NCBI RefSeq assembly: GCF_000017805.1
Contig: NC_009767.1
Coordinates: 930,001-994,000 of the forward strand
Direction of reading: 5' to 3'
DNA length: 64,000 nucleotides
Origin: Roseiflexus castenholzii DSM 13941
GTDB taxonomy: Bacteria; Chloroflexota; Chloroflexia; Chloroflexales; Roseiflexaceae
In this document: positions 8,852 to 20,127 of the stretch, one piece after another
How the letters are laid out: each line of letters starts with the position of its first letter
Position numbering within the stretch: position 1 is the first letter of the stretch
The notes under the pieces: model-generated
Database searches by the model: none
What the model saw: the letters and a program-made list of their open reading frames with translations, nothing else
What the model was told of the DNA's origin: nothing
Translations under genes and position numbers: made by a program

Positions 8852-8942
8852 TTGCGGCGCCTTCCTGTGCATCCTGCAACCTGAACGCCGTTTCCGGCGT
8901 CTCACTCGCTGAACATCCTGGTGTGCGCCGGAGGAACATGGT

Positions 8943-9716
8943 ATGACCCTCCACGTCGATGATGTGTTTGCTTCCTTCGACCGGGACCACGCCCTGGAGC
9001 GGCTGGCGGGAGGCAATGAGACTGAGGTGTACTGGACCGACGACCGTCGCTATGTCGTTAAACTCAAGTATGATCTGGGGGGCGATCTGAGTCAGGCGCT
9101 GCGATGGGCGCGGTTGATGCGCGATGTTGCTGAACATTATGCGGCGTGCCTTGGCGAGTGGCACACAATCCCCAACTATTTTATTGTTGCGCGTGGCAGC
9201 GATGGGCGTATCTATCCGCTGACGGTCCAACCCTTCCTTCCCGATGCCCAACCGCTCGATGCACTCGACTATCAGGCGTTGACGCCGGAGCAGCGCGCGC
9301 TCGTCGCTCTTCAGTTGAGCGACATTCTGTGTCGGGCGCGCGCATTCTATCGCGCGACCGGCAGCATGCCCGATCTCTATGGGCGATCCGCCGGCAGTCA
9401 CGATGAACGCGAGCGGATGAAGGCGCTCGACCGTTTGCCGCAGCGACTGTGGAGTTTTCTTGTCGAGCGCACGCTGCTGCGGTCGCACAATCTGATGCTG
9501 TTGCGCGATCCAGAGATGCGGATTGTGCTGATCGATTACGATCCGGTGCGTCGAGGTCGCCTGTATCGCCTGGTCTATTTTGCAGCCCGCTGCATGCTGT
9601 TGCTGCGCGACTTCGCGGCGCTCGCGTGGCTGCGCCGAAGTGCAAGACGCGACAGAGTGCGTGCAGCGCAGACGCTGGCGCCGCATGCATCCGTATCCGC
9701 GTCCGATCCGTCATGA
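8943..9716 (+). CDS. Kinase-like fold protein of unknown function
   Basis: A 257-residue protein with a degenerate kinase/aminoglycoside-phosphotransferase look: a VVKLKYD strand that may hold the nucleotide-site Lys, a SHNLMLL block resembling the HxN catalytic loop, and IVLIDYDP resembling the metal-binding Asp segment. It faintly resembles the YrbL/PhoP-network kinase-like group. ATG 8943 follows CGGAGGAACATGGT. It lies 91 nt after the AOR gene on the same strand and could be cotranscribed, but no functional link is shown. Enzymatic activity is unproven. Confidence 0.6.
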   Translation: MTLHVDDVFASFDRDHALERLAGGNETEVYWTDDRRYVVKLKYDLGGDLSQALRWARLMRDVAEHYAACLGEWHTIPNYFIVARGSDGRIYPLTVQPFLPDAQPLDALDYQALTPEQRALVALQLSDILCRARAFYRATGSMPDLYGRSAGSHDERERMKALDRLPQRLWSFLVERTLLRSHNLMLLRDPEMRIVLIDYDPVRRGRLYRLVYFAARCMLLLRDFAALAWLRRSARRDRVRAAQTLAPHASVSASDPS

Positions 9717-9827
9717 CAGATCAACAGAACGCTGTGCGCGGAACAGTTGCTCTTTCTGGCAGGAAGATGCCGGGTTTGCACCATGAAGTGCGTCCAAAAC
9801 ATGATCGAAAATTGTGATCTTGCCACA

Positions 9828-9856
9828 TTGTCGCGCCGAAAGGCGTCTGGTATAAT
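9828..9856 (+). promoter_or_regulatory. Sigma-70-type promoter of ftsH
   Basis: TTGTCG (9828-9833), a 17-bp spacer and TATAAT (9851-9856), the latter preceded by TGG to form an extended -10. This is the best promoter match in the window and leaves a leader of roughly 95 nt before ftsH. Confidence 0.75.
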
Positions 9857-9927
9857 ATCAGCACGGGCGGTCAGAGGGGACTGTTGTCATCTGTTCCTAC
9901 CCGCTAATGTGCAGCGCAACATTGATC

Positions 9928-9942
9928 AGGAGCAGCGCTCCT
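9928..9942 (+). promoter_or_regulatory. Hairpin covering a purine-rich candidate ribosome-binding segment of ftsH
   Basis: AGGAGC (9928-9933) pairs exactly with GCTCCT (9937-9942) around a 3-nt loop. The only good AGGAG sequence before ftsH ATG 9958 lies inside the stem, though its distance to the start (about 25 nt) is longer than usual. It could hold translation low until melted; that role is inferred. Confidence 0.4.
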
Positions 9943-9957
9943 AGAACGTGAACGATT

Positions 9958-11874
<1,917 letters not shown>

Positions 11875-11901
11875 CACCATAGCACAACCACTTCTGGAAC
11901 G

Positions 11902-11920
11902 GGGGAGGCTTTGCCTCCCC
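11902..11920 (+). terminator. Terminator hairpin of ftsH
   Basis: GGGGAGGC (11902-11909) pairs perfectly with GCCTCCCC (11913-11920) around TTT, about 28 nt after the ftsH stop. The U tract is weak (CTGTTCGCTTG). Confidence 0.65.
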
Positions 11921-11938
11921 TGTTCGCTTGTCGTATGC

Positions 11939-11944
11939 TATAAT
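11939..11944 (+). promoter_or_regulatory. -10 box before yebC
   Basis: TATAAT at 11939-11944, 55 nt before the yebC start and directly after the ftsH terminator. No convincing -35 hexamer is found at 16-18 nt spacing. Confidence 0.45.
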
Positions 11945-11998
11945 GCCAAAACGATGTGAGATGTGTCTGGATGCCTGGTAGTCCTGGAGAACCCTGCT

Positions 11999-12766
11999 AT
12001 GTCTGGTCATTCGAAGTGGCACTCGATCCGGCGCACAAAAGGAGTGCTCGATCAACGGCGTGGGCAACTCTTTACGAAACTGGCGCGTGATATTACCATT
12101 GCGACGCGCGAAGGGGGGAGCGGCGACCCGGAAGCGAATTTTCGCCTGCGCCTTGCCGTCGATAAGGCGCGCGCCGCCAATATGCCGATGGATAATATTC
12201 AGCGCGCGATCGATCGAGGGTTGGGGAGAGGCGGGAGCGATGCTGCGGCGCTTGAAGAGATTTATTACGAAGGGTACGCTCCCGGCGGTGTGGCGCTGCT
12301 GATCGAGGCGGCGACCGATAATCGTAATCGCACTGCTTCCGATGTGCGCGCGACGATGACGAAGAATGGCGGCAGCCCCGGTGAACCCGGTTCGGTGAGT
12401 TGGATGTTTGAAACCAGAGGGTTGATTACCATTGATCTGTCGGTCAAACGCCTTGACCCGGACGAAGTGATGCTTATTGCAATCGATGCAGGCGCAGAGG
12501 ATGTTCAGATTGAGGATGATATTGTCGAGGTGTACACCGATTTTAAGCAACTCGCCGCGGTGCGCCAACAATTGATCGCCGCCGGTCTCCCGGTCACCGG
12601 CGCCGAGAAGACGATGATTGCCAAAACAACGGTGCAACCCGATACCGCCGACGCGCTCAAGGCGATGAGGCTGATCGAGAAACTCGAAGACCTCGACGAT
12701 GTGCAGAAGGTCTACAGCAATCTCGAAATTACCAGTGAACTGGCTGAACAGTTCGTTAGCGGGTGA
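11999..12766 (+). CDS. yebC: YebC/PmpR family regulatory protein
   Basis: A 255-residue YebC/TACO1 family protein. Family members have been described as transcriptional regulators and, more recently, as translation factors that help ribosomes through proline-rich stretches. MSGHSKWHSI at the N-terminus, IREGG-like ATREGGSGDPEAN, and GPGGVALLIE-like APGGVALLIEAATDNRNRT are diagnostic. ATG 11999 gives the canonical N-terminus; a 12-codon upstream extension is not supported. The gene runs into ruvC with a 3-nt gap, an association common across bacteria. Confidence 0.95.
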   Translation: MSGHSKWHSIRRTKGVLDQRRGQLFTKLARDITIATREGGSGDPEANFRLRLAVDKARAANMPMDNIQRAIDRGLGRGGSDAAALEEIYYEGYAPGGVALLIEAATDNRNRTASDVRATMTKNGGSPGEPGSVSWMFETRGLITIDLSVKRLDPDEVMLIAIDAGAEDVQIEDDIVEVYTDFKQLAAVRQQLIAAGLPVTGAEKTMIAKTTVQPDTADALKAMRLIEKLEDLDDVQKVYSNLEITSELAEQFVSG

Positions 12767-12769
12767 CGC

Positions 12770-13276
12770 TTGATTGCCTCGCGCACAATTGGTATCGACC
12801 CTGGCACTGCCCGAATGGGGTGGGGCATTGTCGAAGAAACCGGCGGAACGGTGTCTCTGGTTGATTGTGGTGTGCTGACGACGCCTGCGGGAGTATCGCA
12901 GGCGTCACGCTTGCTGCAACTGTACAACGACTTGTGCAGTCTGATTGCGCGCTACCATCCTGCCGCCGCCGCGATTGAAGAACTGTTTTTCGGCAAGAAT
13001 GTCAATACGGCGTTGAACGTCGGGCAGGCGCGCGGTATTGCGCTGCTGGCGTTTGCACAGGCTGGTATTCCTGTCCACGAATATAAGCCGTTGCAGGTCA
13101 AGCAGGCGCTGGCAGGGTATGGCGGCGCTGATAAGCGCCAGGTGCAGGAGATGGTTCGTCTGACGCTTCGCTTGCCGACTATCCCGCGCCCCGATGATGC
13201 CGCTGATGCTGTGGCAGTGGCGATCTGCCATACCTATGCCGCGCCGATGCTGCGCCGGATCGGGGAAGGGCGGTAG
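12770..13276 (+). CDS. ruvC: Holliday junction resolvase RuvC
   Basis: A 168-residue RNase H-fold endonuclease that resolves Holliday junctions in homologous recombination with RuvAB (not in the window). Catalytic acids are visible: Asp10 in IGIDPGTA, Glu70 in AAIEELFF, and Asp142/143 with Asp146 in PDDAADAVAVAICH. The start is a TTG 3 nt after the yebC stop; no in-frame ATG would keep the first catalytic Asp, so TTG is accepted. Length is normal. Confidence 0.93.
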   Translation: MIASRTIGIDPGTARMGWGIVEETGGTVSLVDCGVLTTPAGVSQASRLLQLYNDLCSLIARYHPAAAAIEELFFGKNVNTALNVGQARGIALLAFAQAGIPVHEYKPLQVKQALAGYGGADKRQVQEMVRLTLRLPTIPRPDDAADAVAVAICHTYAAPMLRRIGEGR

Positions 13277-13301
13277 GTGGTTCTCTCTCTGTGCGCGTGA
13301 G

Positions 13302-13979
13302 ATGAGGGGTGATGTGACTGCTGCGCCCCTTAATCCTTTTGATGCGCCTGAACTGGCGGTGGGCTACGAAGCCTGGTATGCGACGGAGGGCCGGGCTGCG
13401 GATCAGGCTGAGCGCCGCTTGCTGACATGGCTGCTGTCCGGTCTGCCGCAGCCGCAGACGCTGGTGGAGATCGGTGTTGGAACCGGGCATTTTGCACGCT
13501 GGCTGGCGTCGGAGGGGTACCGTGTCGTCGGCGTGGATCGGTCGGCGCCAATGCTTGCCGAGGCGTTGCAACGTGGCAGTGTGCCGCTGATACGCGCCGA
13601 TGCGGCAGATTTGCCATTCGCCAACGATGCGTTCGATGTTGCGCTGCTGATAACGACATTGGAATTTTTGCCCTGCCCAGAGCGTGCGTTGCAGGAAGCA
13701 GCGCGTGTGGCGCGGCAGGGGATGATCCTGGGGGTGCTCAATCGCTGGCATCCCCTGGCGTGGCAACGGAAGCGCAGCGGGTTGTCCGTCTGGCAGGTTG
13801 CCCGTTTCTACGCTCCGCCTGAACTGGCGCGGTTGGTGCACCAGGCGCTTCATCGATCGGTCGCCAGTATGACCTGGCGCACGACACTTTTGCCGGCTCC
13901 CTGGGTGCAATCTTCTTCTCGCCTGCCGGTCGGCGCATTTATTGGGATGCGAGTGGTGCTGTCGAAGTGGAAGGGATGA
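13302..13979 (+). CDS. Class I SAM-dependent methyltransferase
   Basis: A 225-residue methyltransferase of the UbiE/Methyltransf_11 type. The SAM motif I is VEIGVGTGHFARWLA near residue 50, followed by VVGVDRSAPML and a DLPFANDAFDVALLITTLEF motif region near 105-120. The substrate is unknown. ATG 13302 gives a normal length; GTG 13314 after GAGGGGTGAT is an alternative start. It follows ruvC by 25 nt and precedes the small YkoF-like gene by 6 nt, so the genes may be cotranscribed, but no shared pathway is evident. Confidence 0.8.
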   Translation: MRGDVTAAPLNPFDAPELAVGYEAWYATEGRAADQAERRLLTWLLSGLPQPQTLVEIGVGTGHFARWLASEGYRVVGVDRSAPMLAEALQRGSVPLIRADAADLPFANDAFDVALLITTLEFLPCPERALQEAARVARQGMILGVLNRWHPLAWQRKRSGLSVWQVARFYAPPELARLVHQALHRSVASMTWRTTLLPAPWVQSSSRLPVGAFIGMRVVLSKWKG

Positions 13980-13985
13980 AGAACG

Positions 13986-14264
13986 ATGGTACACCGTGAT
14001 CATCCGGTCGGCCTGACGGCGCAGGTGAGTCTGTATCCGCTGCGTCAGGAACATCTCAGCCCGGCAATCGATGCTGCACTGGCGCTCTGGCGTGAGCGAG
14101 GATTGGATGTGCGACCAGGGGCGATGAGCACGTTGATTGCGGGCGAAGAAGCGACTGTTTGGGAAGCGCTGCGCGCGGCGTTTGCCGCCGCAGCCGCATG
14201 CGGTGAGACGGTTATGGTGGTGACGGTGTCGAACGCTTGCCCATGGGTTTCATCCACACAGTAA
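13986..14264 (+). CDS. YkoF/MTH1187-like (DUF77) small protein
   Basis: A 92-residue protein resembling single-domain YkoF/thiamine-binding (DUF77) proteins: VSLYPLRQEHLSPAI, VRPGAMSTLIAG and a hydrophobic strand TVMVVTVSNACP. Family members bind hydroxymethylpyrimidine-type ligands or thiamine in some cases; here that is inference. Cotranscribed with the preceding methyltransferase. A short hairpin follows (GGACAG 14274-14279 with CTGTCC 14289-14294, 9-nt loop), which may end the transcript. Confidence 0.7.
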   Translation: MVHRDHPVGLTAQVSLYPLRQEHLSPAIDAALALWRERGLDVRPGAMSTLIAGEEATVWEALRAAFAAAAACGETVMVVTVSNACPWVSSTQ

Positions 14265-14318
14265 TGTCGAGAAGGACAGACAAAATTGCTGTCCGTAGAC
14301 CCCAGGGCTGACGAATCC

Positions 14319-15893
14319 TTACGGTGAGACTTCGCTTTCAGGTGCAGGTGCGACATTCATTTCGAACGTTGCGTCAGGAACAGACGACGCAGATGCCTGC
14401 TCTGCCGTACCGGTCGGCGCCGACGGGGTGGTGGTCCCCGGCATTTCGGCCGCGGCGGGTGGCTCGTCATGGGCAACTACTGGCGCCGGCGGGGTGGCGG
14501 TTTCTGGCGTTTCGGCTGCGGTGCGTGGCTCGTCCATGGCTGGCGCCGTCATCTCTATCAGAGCAGTCGCTGTGGGAACCGCCAGCAATTCGATGTGATC
14601 GCAGCGGGGGCATACCCACGCCCGAGGGGTGATCTGGCGTTCTGGGGAAGATGTGACCACAATAGTTCCCTTGACCGGCGCCGACACCAGGCGCTGACCG
14701 CAGCGCCTGCACACAACGAGGCGGTCTGGCGGGGACGGATCGGCAGGGGCGGCAATGGGCGCAGGTGTTGGGCGCGGCGCGCCCGCCGCTGCCCGGCGAT
14801 AGACTGCCAGCGTCTCACGGGCGGCGCGCTGCCACGAGAACTGCTCTGCGCGCGCGCGGGCAAGCCGTCCCATCGTTTCGCGGCGCTCCTCATCGTCCCA
14901 CAGCATCTCGATGCCATCCGCCCAGGCGCCAATGTCGAGCGGCGGAATGTAGTCGACCGCATCACTGCCGATTTCGGGCAGACTCGCGCTCGATGATGCC
15001 AGACACGCGGCGCCGCATGCCATCGCTTCCAACAGCGGTAGCCCAAAGCCTTCGTAGAGTGAGGGATTGATGTAGAAGCGGCATGCATTGTACAACCAGC
15101 GGAGATCGTACTGCCCGACGCGCCCGGCAAAGAGGACGTGTTCTGCGAGGTGCAGATCGCGCACGGTTGAAAACACATCCTCATCGCGCCAGCCGCGTGC
15201 GCCCGCCACGACCAGGCGATATGCGCGATCCGGTCGTCGGTCGAGGCAGATGCGCAGTGCGCGCAGTAATGATGGCAGGTTCTTGCGTGGTTCGAGGGTG
15301 CTGACAAACAACATGAACGACTGCGCTTCCACCGGTGTTCCGGCGAGCACGCGCGTTTCGCCGGGGCGAAGCGAGAGTGGCGTGTAGATCGGTGCGGCAG
15401 CCTCGTAGATGACATCAATCCGCTCAGGCGGAAGATCGAGGAATTGGGCAATGTCCTCGCGGGTGGTTTCGGAGACGGCGATCACCGCATCCGCGCGCGC
15501 GGCGCTGTCGCCGACCTGCCGATAGTAGGCGCTTGCAGCGCTATCGAGGATGTCGGGGTAGCGCAAAAATGCAAGATCGTGAATGGTGACGACCGTTGGG
15601 CAGCAGTGATGGCGGGGCGCGATGAAGTCGGGGAAATGGACGACGTGCGGGCGAGCCGCCAGCAGTTCCAACGGCAGAATCCAGCGCTCAAAGCGATGAT
15701 GGGGCGGCGTGTACAGGGGATGACGCACCACATTGGGTGCGACGACCAGTGGGCGCAGATGCTCCCGATGCTGGAGGCTGATGATCTGATCATCGGCGGC
15801 GCAGTCAGCCAGCGCTGCCATCAACTGGCGCGTGTACTGAGCAATGCCGCCGGTGCGATAAGCATTCAAACGAGCGTCGATTGCAATCCGCAT
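14319..15893 (-). CDS. GT4-type glycosyltransferase with C-terminal zinc-ribbon-like tail
   Basis: A 524-residue protein. Residues 1 to about 370 form a GT-B retaining glycosyltransferase (family 4/1): MRIAIDARL start, GGIAQYTRQL loop, FVSTLEPRKNLPSLL, and YEGFGLPLLEAMACG with the donor-site Glu. Beyond it, about 150 residues are unusual: Cys395-x2-Cys398 and Cys428-x2-Cys431 form a zinc-ribbon-like pair, followed by a low-complexity Pro/Ala/Thr/Glu-rich tail. Ordinary enzymes of this family stop near 370-400. The donor and acceptor sugars are unknown. It is transcribed divergently from the GNAT gene, with a TATAAT-like box on the minus strand at 16026-16021. Confidence 0.85.
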   Translation of the reverse strand: MRIAIDARLNAYRTGGIAQYTRQLMAALADCAADDQIISLQHREHLRPLVVAPNVVRHPLYTPPHHRFERWILPLELLAARPHVVHFPDFIAPRHHCCPTVVTIHDLAFLRYPDILDSAASAYYRQVGDSAARADAVIAVSETTREDIAQFLDLPPERIDVIYEAAAPIYTPLSLRPGETRVLAGTPVEAQSFMLFVSTLEPRKNLPSLLRALRICLDRRPDRAYRLVVAGARGWRDEDVFSTVRDLHLAEHVLFAGRVGQYDLRWLYNACRFYINPSLYEGFGLPLLEAMACGAACLASSSASLPEIGSDAVDYIPPLDIGAWADGIEMLWDDEERRETMGRLARARAEQFSWQRAARETLAVYRRAAAGAPRPTPAPIAAPADPSPPDRLVVCRRCGQRLVSAPVKGTIVVTSSPERQITPRAWVCPRCDHIELLAVPTATALIEMTAPAMDEPRTAAETPETATPPAPVVAHDEPPAAAEMPGTTTPSAPTGTAEQASASSVPDATFEMNVAPAPESEVSP

Positions 15894-16070
15894 GACGCTA
15901 ATCTGGCTATTCAGGGAAAATTTCCTCTCGGCGCCGCAGGTCAGTGCGTCGCTGTCGAGCGGGCGCCGACTGATTGATGACGGTCAATGGGCAACGATGT
16001 TGGCGTGTCGTAGCATGCTCATTATATCATTATTGCGGATCCGCGGTTCAGGTGCGTCGCGCGCTCCAAG

Positions 16071-16099
16071 TTGACGACCATTCCCGGCACAGGTACAAT
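16071..16099 (+). promoter_or_regulatory. Sigma-70-type promoter of the GNAT gene
   Basis: TTGACG (16071-16076), a 17-bp spacer and TACAAT (16094-16099). It argues against protein starts upstream of about 16106 for the following gene. Confidence 0.65.
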
Positions 16100-16184
16100 G
16101 AGATACCGCTGCGTGTGTCTTGCCCGGCGGCGCTTCTCCGCAGCCTTTCGTGATCTGCCGACTGCTCATGGCGGTTTGAATGGT

Positions 16185-16832
16185 ATGCTGACGATCTCGC
16201 GCGTTGTGACGCCTGCTCTCATCCCGCTGCAGATCCGCGCAGCGCGTATGGACGACATCTACCCTATTCTGCGGCTGCACTGTGAAGCCTTTGCGGATAA
16301 GTTCGGCGCCGCTTTTGGCGTTCACGGCACGGCGCGCGGTATCGAGGCGATGGCAGAAGCCTGGCGGCGCCAGGGGCGGAGCGCCTTGCGCGGCATGTTC
16401 GTGGCCGAATCCAATGGTCTGGTGGTTGGCACGGTTTCGTTGCGCACATGGGATACGGCCAGCGATACGAGTGGCGCCGCTGAACTTGCGTTTCATCAGG
16501 TGCTGGGCGTATGGGGCGCCGTTCGCTCGATTTTTGCACTGTCGCTGCTCGAGCATGCAATCGAGCGCAGCGAAGGATACATTACCGATGTGGCAGTGCT
16601 GGCGCGCTATCGGCGCAATGGCATTGCGCGCGCATTGCTGGATCACGTGGAACAGGAAGCCCGGCAACGGGGGAAGCGATTCCTGGGATTGTACGTCAGC
16701 GCATCAAACACACCGGCGCGCCGCCTCTATGCCAGTGTAGGGTTCGTTGATCATCGGACGCGCCGTTCGTGGCTCGCTGCTCTGATTCTTCGCCAGCGCA
16801 CCTGGATCTATATGCGTAAGGAACTTGGATAG
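16185..16832 (+). CDS. GNAT family N-acetyltransferase
   Basis: A 215-residue acetyl-CoA-dependent acyltransferase. The GNAT core is visible: IRAARMDDIYPILRL (beta1-alpha1), MFVAESNGLVVGTVSL, then motif A TDVAVLARYRRNGIARALL with the acetyl-CoA loop RRNGIA, and motif B LYVSASNTPARRLYASVGF. ATG 16185 is chosen because longer readings start inside the promoter. The substrate is unknown. It precedes the glutamate dehydrogenase gene by 53 nt and could share its transcript. Confidence 0.82.
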   Translation: MLTISRVVTPALIPLQIRAARMDDIYPILRLHCEAFADKFGAAFGVHGTARGIEAMAEAWRRQGRSALRGMFVAESNGLVVGTVSLRTWDTASDTSGAAELAFHQVLGVWGAVRSIFALSLLEHAIERSEGYITDVAVLARYRRNGIARALLDHVEQEARQRGKRFLGLYVSASNTPARRLYASVGFVDHRTRRSWLAALILRQRTWIYMRKELG

Positions 16833-16885
16833 CGAGCGTTCCTTCGCTTCGGTTTCATCCTTCTTTCACATCAAAGGAGCAGACA

Positions 16886-18151
<1,266 letters not shown>

Positions 18152-18193
18152 TCTTTGCAGACCTGAACCGATCTGGAGGTACGTTTCGCATGC

Positions 18194-19180
18194 TCACGCG
18201 CGAATCTCCTGCCGCTGGAACAGCACGTATCCCAACGCAAACAGGACAATCGTTGCTGCGATCAGCCCGGTGGCGTGGGGCCAGGTGAGCAGCATGCTCT
18301 GCGTCGCGGGAAGCGGCGTTCCCAGCACGGCGCCGTGCAACTGGATCGGCAGAATGATCCCCAGCGAGCGCACTGTCGGGTTGAGCGTCGCCAGTGCCAC
18401 CTCGGTAAAGAGTGTGTTGGGCGAAATGCGCGCCAGCGCCAGTTCCAGTTGCACCTGATCGATCAATGCCAGCGGATCGCCCGGTGGCACGGGACGCAAC
18501 AGGTTTGCCAGCAGGCTGGCGATGATTCCCCAAAAGGCGGTGAAAAAGAGCCAGACGGCGATGGCAGCCAACGCCGCTGTGGCCGGTTGGCGAAAGACGA
18601 TGGAGAAGAGCATCGCCAGCGCCAGCCAGACACCGCCGTAAAAGATGGTCACCAGCAGAAACCACAGGCTGCGCACGACCTCCTCACCGTCCGGCGGCAC
18701 CCCCAACCGCACCAGGCCCATGCCAACAATGAGCAGCCAGATGGCGGTCAGTGTGAGCGCAAGGGCGCCAAGCCCGGCCAGGAACTTCCCAAACAATAGT
18801 GCGTCCCGATAGATCGGTTGCGCCAGCACTTTCGAGATGGTGCGCTGGTTGAACTCGCCGTTGACCGAGTCGAATGCCAGTGCAATGCCGAGCAAGGGCA
18901 CGAGCAGCCCCAGAAAGCCAACGAACGCCGGTAGCGGCTCGCGCGCGGTAGTGAACAACTGAAGAAACAGGAACGTATCTCCGCCCGCGCCATCGCGCAG
19001 ACTCTGCGATGCTGCGTAGACCGTCCCGGTGGCGGTCAGCACAATCAGCGCCTCCAGAATCAGCATCCGCGCGCTTGTCAGGTAGTCGGCCATCTCTTTG
19101 GCGACCACCGCCCATAGACCGGTCCACGGCGACCCTTCGCGCTGTCGTCCCAATGGAAGAGATTCAGGCTGCCGTAGCAT
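18194..19180 (-). CDS. ABC-2 type transporter permease
   Basis: A 328-residue permease with about six hydrophobic segments in the ABC-2 / NosY arrangement. The block AFDSVNGEFNQRTISKVLAQPIYRDALLFGKFL after the second segment is typical of this group. Its start ATG 19180 follows AAAAGGAGGCGGCAT and lies inside the 3' end of the ATPase gene (17-nt overlap), so the two are translationally coupled. With the ATPase and the NEW3 protein it makes a three-gene operon. The exported substrate is unknown. Confidence 0.85.
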   Translation of the reverse strand: MLRQPESLPLGRQREGSPWTGLWAVVAKEMADYLTSARMLILEALIVLTATGTVYAASQSLRDGAGGDTFLFLQLFTTAREPLPAFVGFLGLLVPLLGIALAFDSVNGEFNQRTISKVLAQPIYRDALLFGKFLAGLGALALTLTAIWLLIVGMGLVRLGVPPDGEEVVRSLWFLLVTIFYGGVWLALAMLFSIVFRQPATAALAAIAVWLFFTAFWGIIASLLANLLRPVPPGDPLALIDQVQLELALARISPNTLFTEVALATLNPTVRSLGIILPIQLHGAVLGTPLPATQSMLLTWPHATGLIAATIVLFALGYVLFQRQEIRA

Positions 19181-20114
19181 ATGCCGCCTCCTTTTGGAAA
19201 TAGCGCGTGTAGATCTCATCGAGACGGGGCATATCGGCGCTGAGCGCCAGCAATCTCCCCCCTGCCTCGACGATGGCGCGCGCAATATCGGCGCGCAGGT
19301 CGCTGCGCGCTTCGATGTGATAGGTTCGCGCGCCATCGCACGTTACCTGAACAACATCGGGGATCTTGCGCAACGCTTCGTCGAGCGCCGTTCCGCCATC
19401 TGCCTCGACATGGATGCGGTAGGCGCCGCCAAGCACGTGCTGCGCCAGGTCGCCAACCGTTCCTTCGAGGACCATGCGCCCTTTGTGAAACAATCCGACC
19501 CGGTCGCAGACTGCCTGCACCTGATGCAGTAGGTGCGACGAGAGCATGATTGTCATGCCGTCCGCTTTGAGGCGACGGATCAGGTCGAGAAATTCGCGCA
19601 CTGCCTCAGGGTCCAGCGCCAGCGTCGGCTCGTCCATGATGATCAGCTGTGGGCGCTTAAGCAGCACCTCGGCGACTCCCAGCCGCTGACGCATGCCGCG
19701 CGAGAATGTGCCCACGCGGCGGTCGGCGACGTCGCTCAGTCCGACCTGTCCAAGTGCTGCGCGAATGCGGTCTTGCATCTCCCTGCCGCGTATGCCATTC
19801 AATTTTGCAATGTAACTCAGGTTCTCGCGCGCAGTCAGCCCGTCGTAGAACCCGACCTGATCGGGCAGGTAGCCGACACGCGACTTGACACTGAGCGGTT
19901 GACGCGCCGGGTCAAGCCCCAGCACGCGCACGCTGCCGGATGTCGGCTCGGTCAATCCGAGCAACATCAGGATGGTCGTCGTCTTACCGGCGCCGTTCGG
20001 ACCCAGCAGCCCGAAAATCTCACCCTTGCGCACCGTCAGGTTCAGACGATCAACGGCGACCAGCGATTCGTACTGTTTGGTCAGGTCACGACACTCGACA
20101 ACTGTCTCGTCCAT
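19164..20114 (-). CDS. ABC transporter ATP-binding protein
   Basis: A 316-residue ATPase of the DRR/NosF-like class that powers an ABC-2 exporter. Walker A GPNGAGKTT lies near residue 39, followed by the Q-loop region YLPDQVGFYDGLT. The signature FSRGMRQRL is a variant of LSGGQ. Walker B LIIMDEPTLALDP and the switch His in MLSSHLL complete the domain. A C-terminal regulatory stretch of about 90 residues follows. It lies 13 nt after the NEW3 gene and overlaps the permease gene. Confidence 0.93.
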   Translation of the reverse strand: MDETVVECRDLTKQYESLVAVDRLNLTVRKGEIFGLLGPNGAGKTTTILMLLGLTEPTSGSVRVLGLDPARQPLSVKSRVGYLPDQVGFYDGLTARENLSYIAKLNGIRGREMQDRIRAALGQVGLSDVADRRVGTFSRGMRQRLGVAEVLLKRPQLIIMDEPTLALDPEAVREFLDLIRRLKADGMTIMLSSHLLHQVQAVCDRVGLFHKGRMVLEGTVGDLAQHVLGGAYRIHVEADGGTALDEALRKIPDVVQVTCDGARTYHIEARSDLRADIARAIVEAGGRLLALSADMPRLDEIYTRYFQKEAAYATAA

Positions 20115-20127
20115 TGCGCCCTCCTGC

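Noticed and set aside
16071..16184. N-terminal extension of the GNAT protein from TTG 16071
   Set aside because: The extension starts on the -35 element of the promoter, so it lies before the transcription start.
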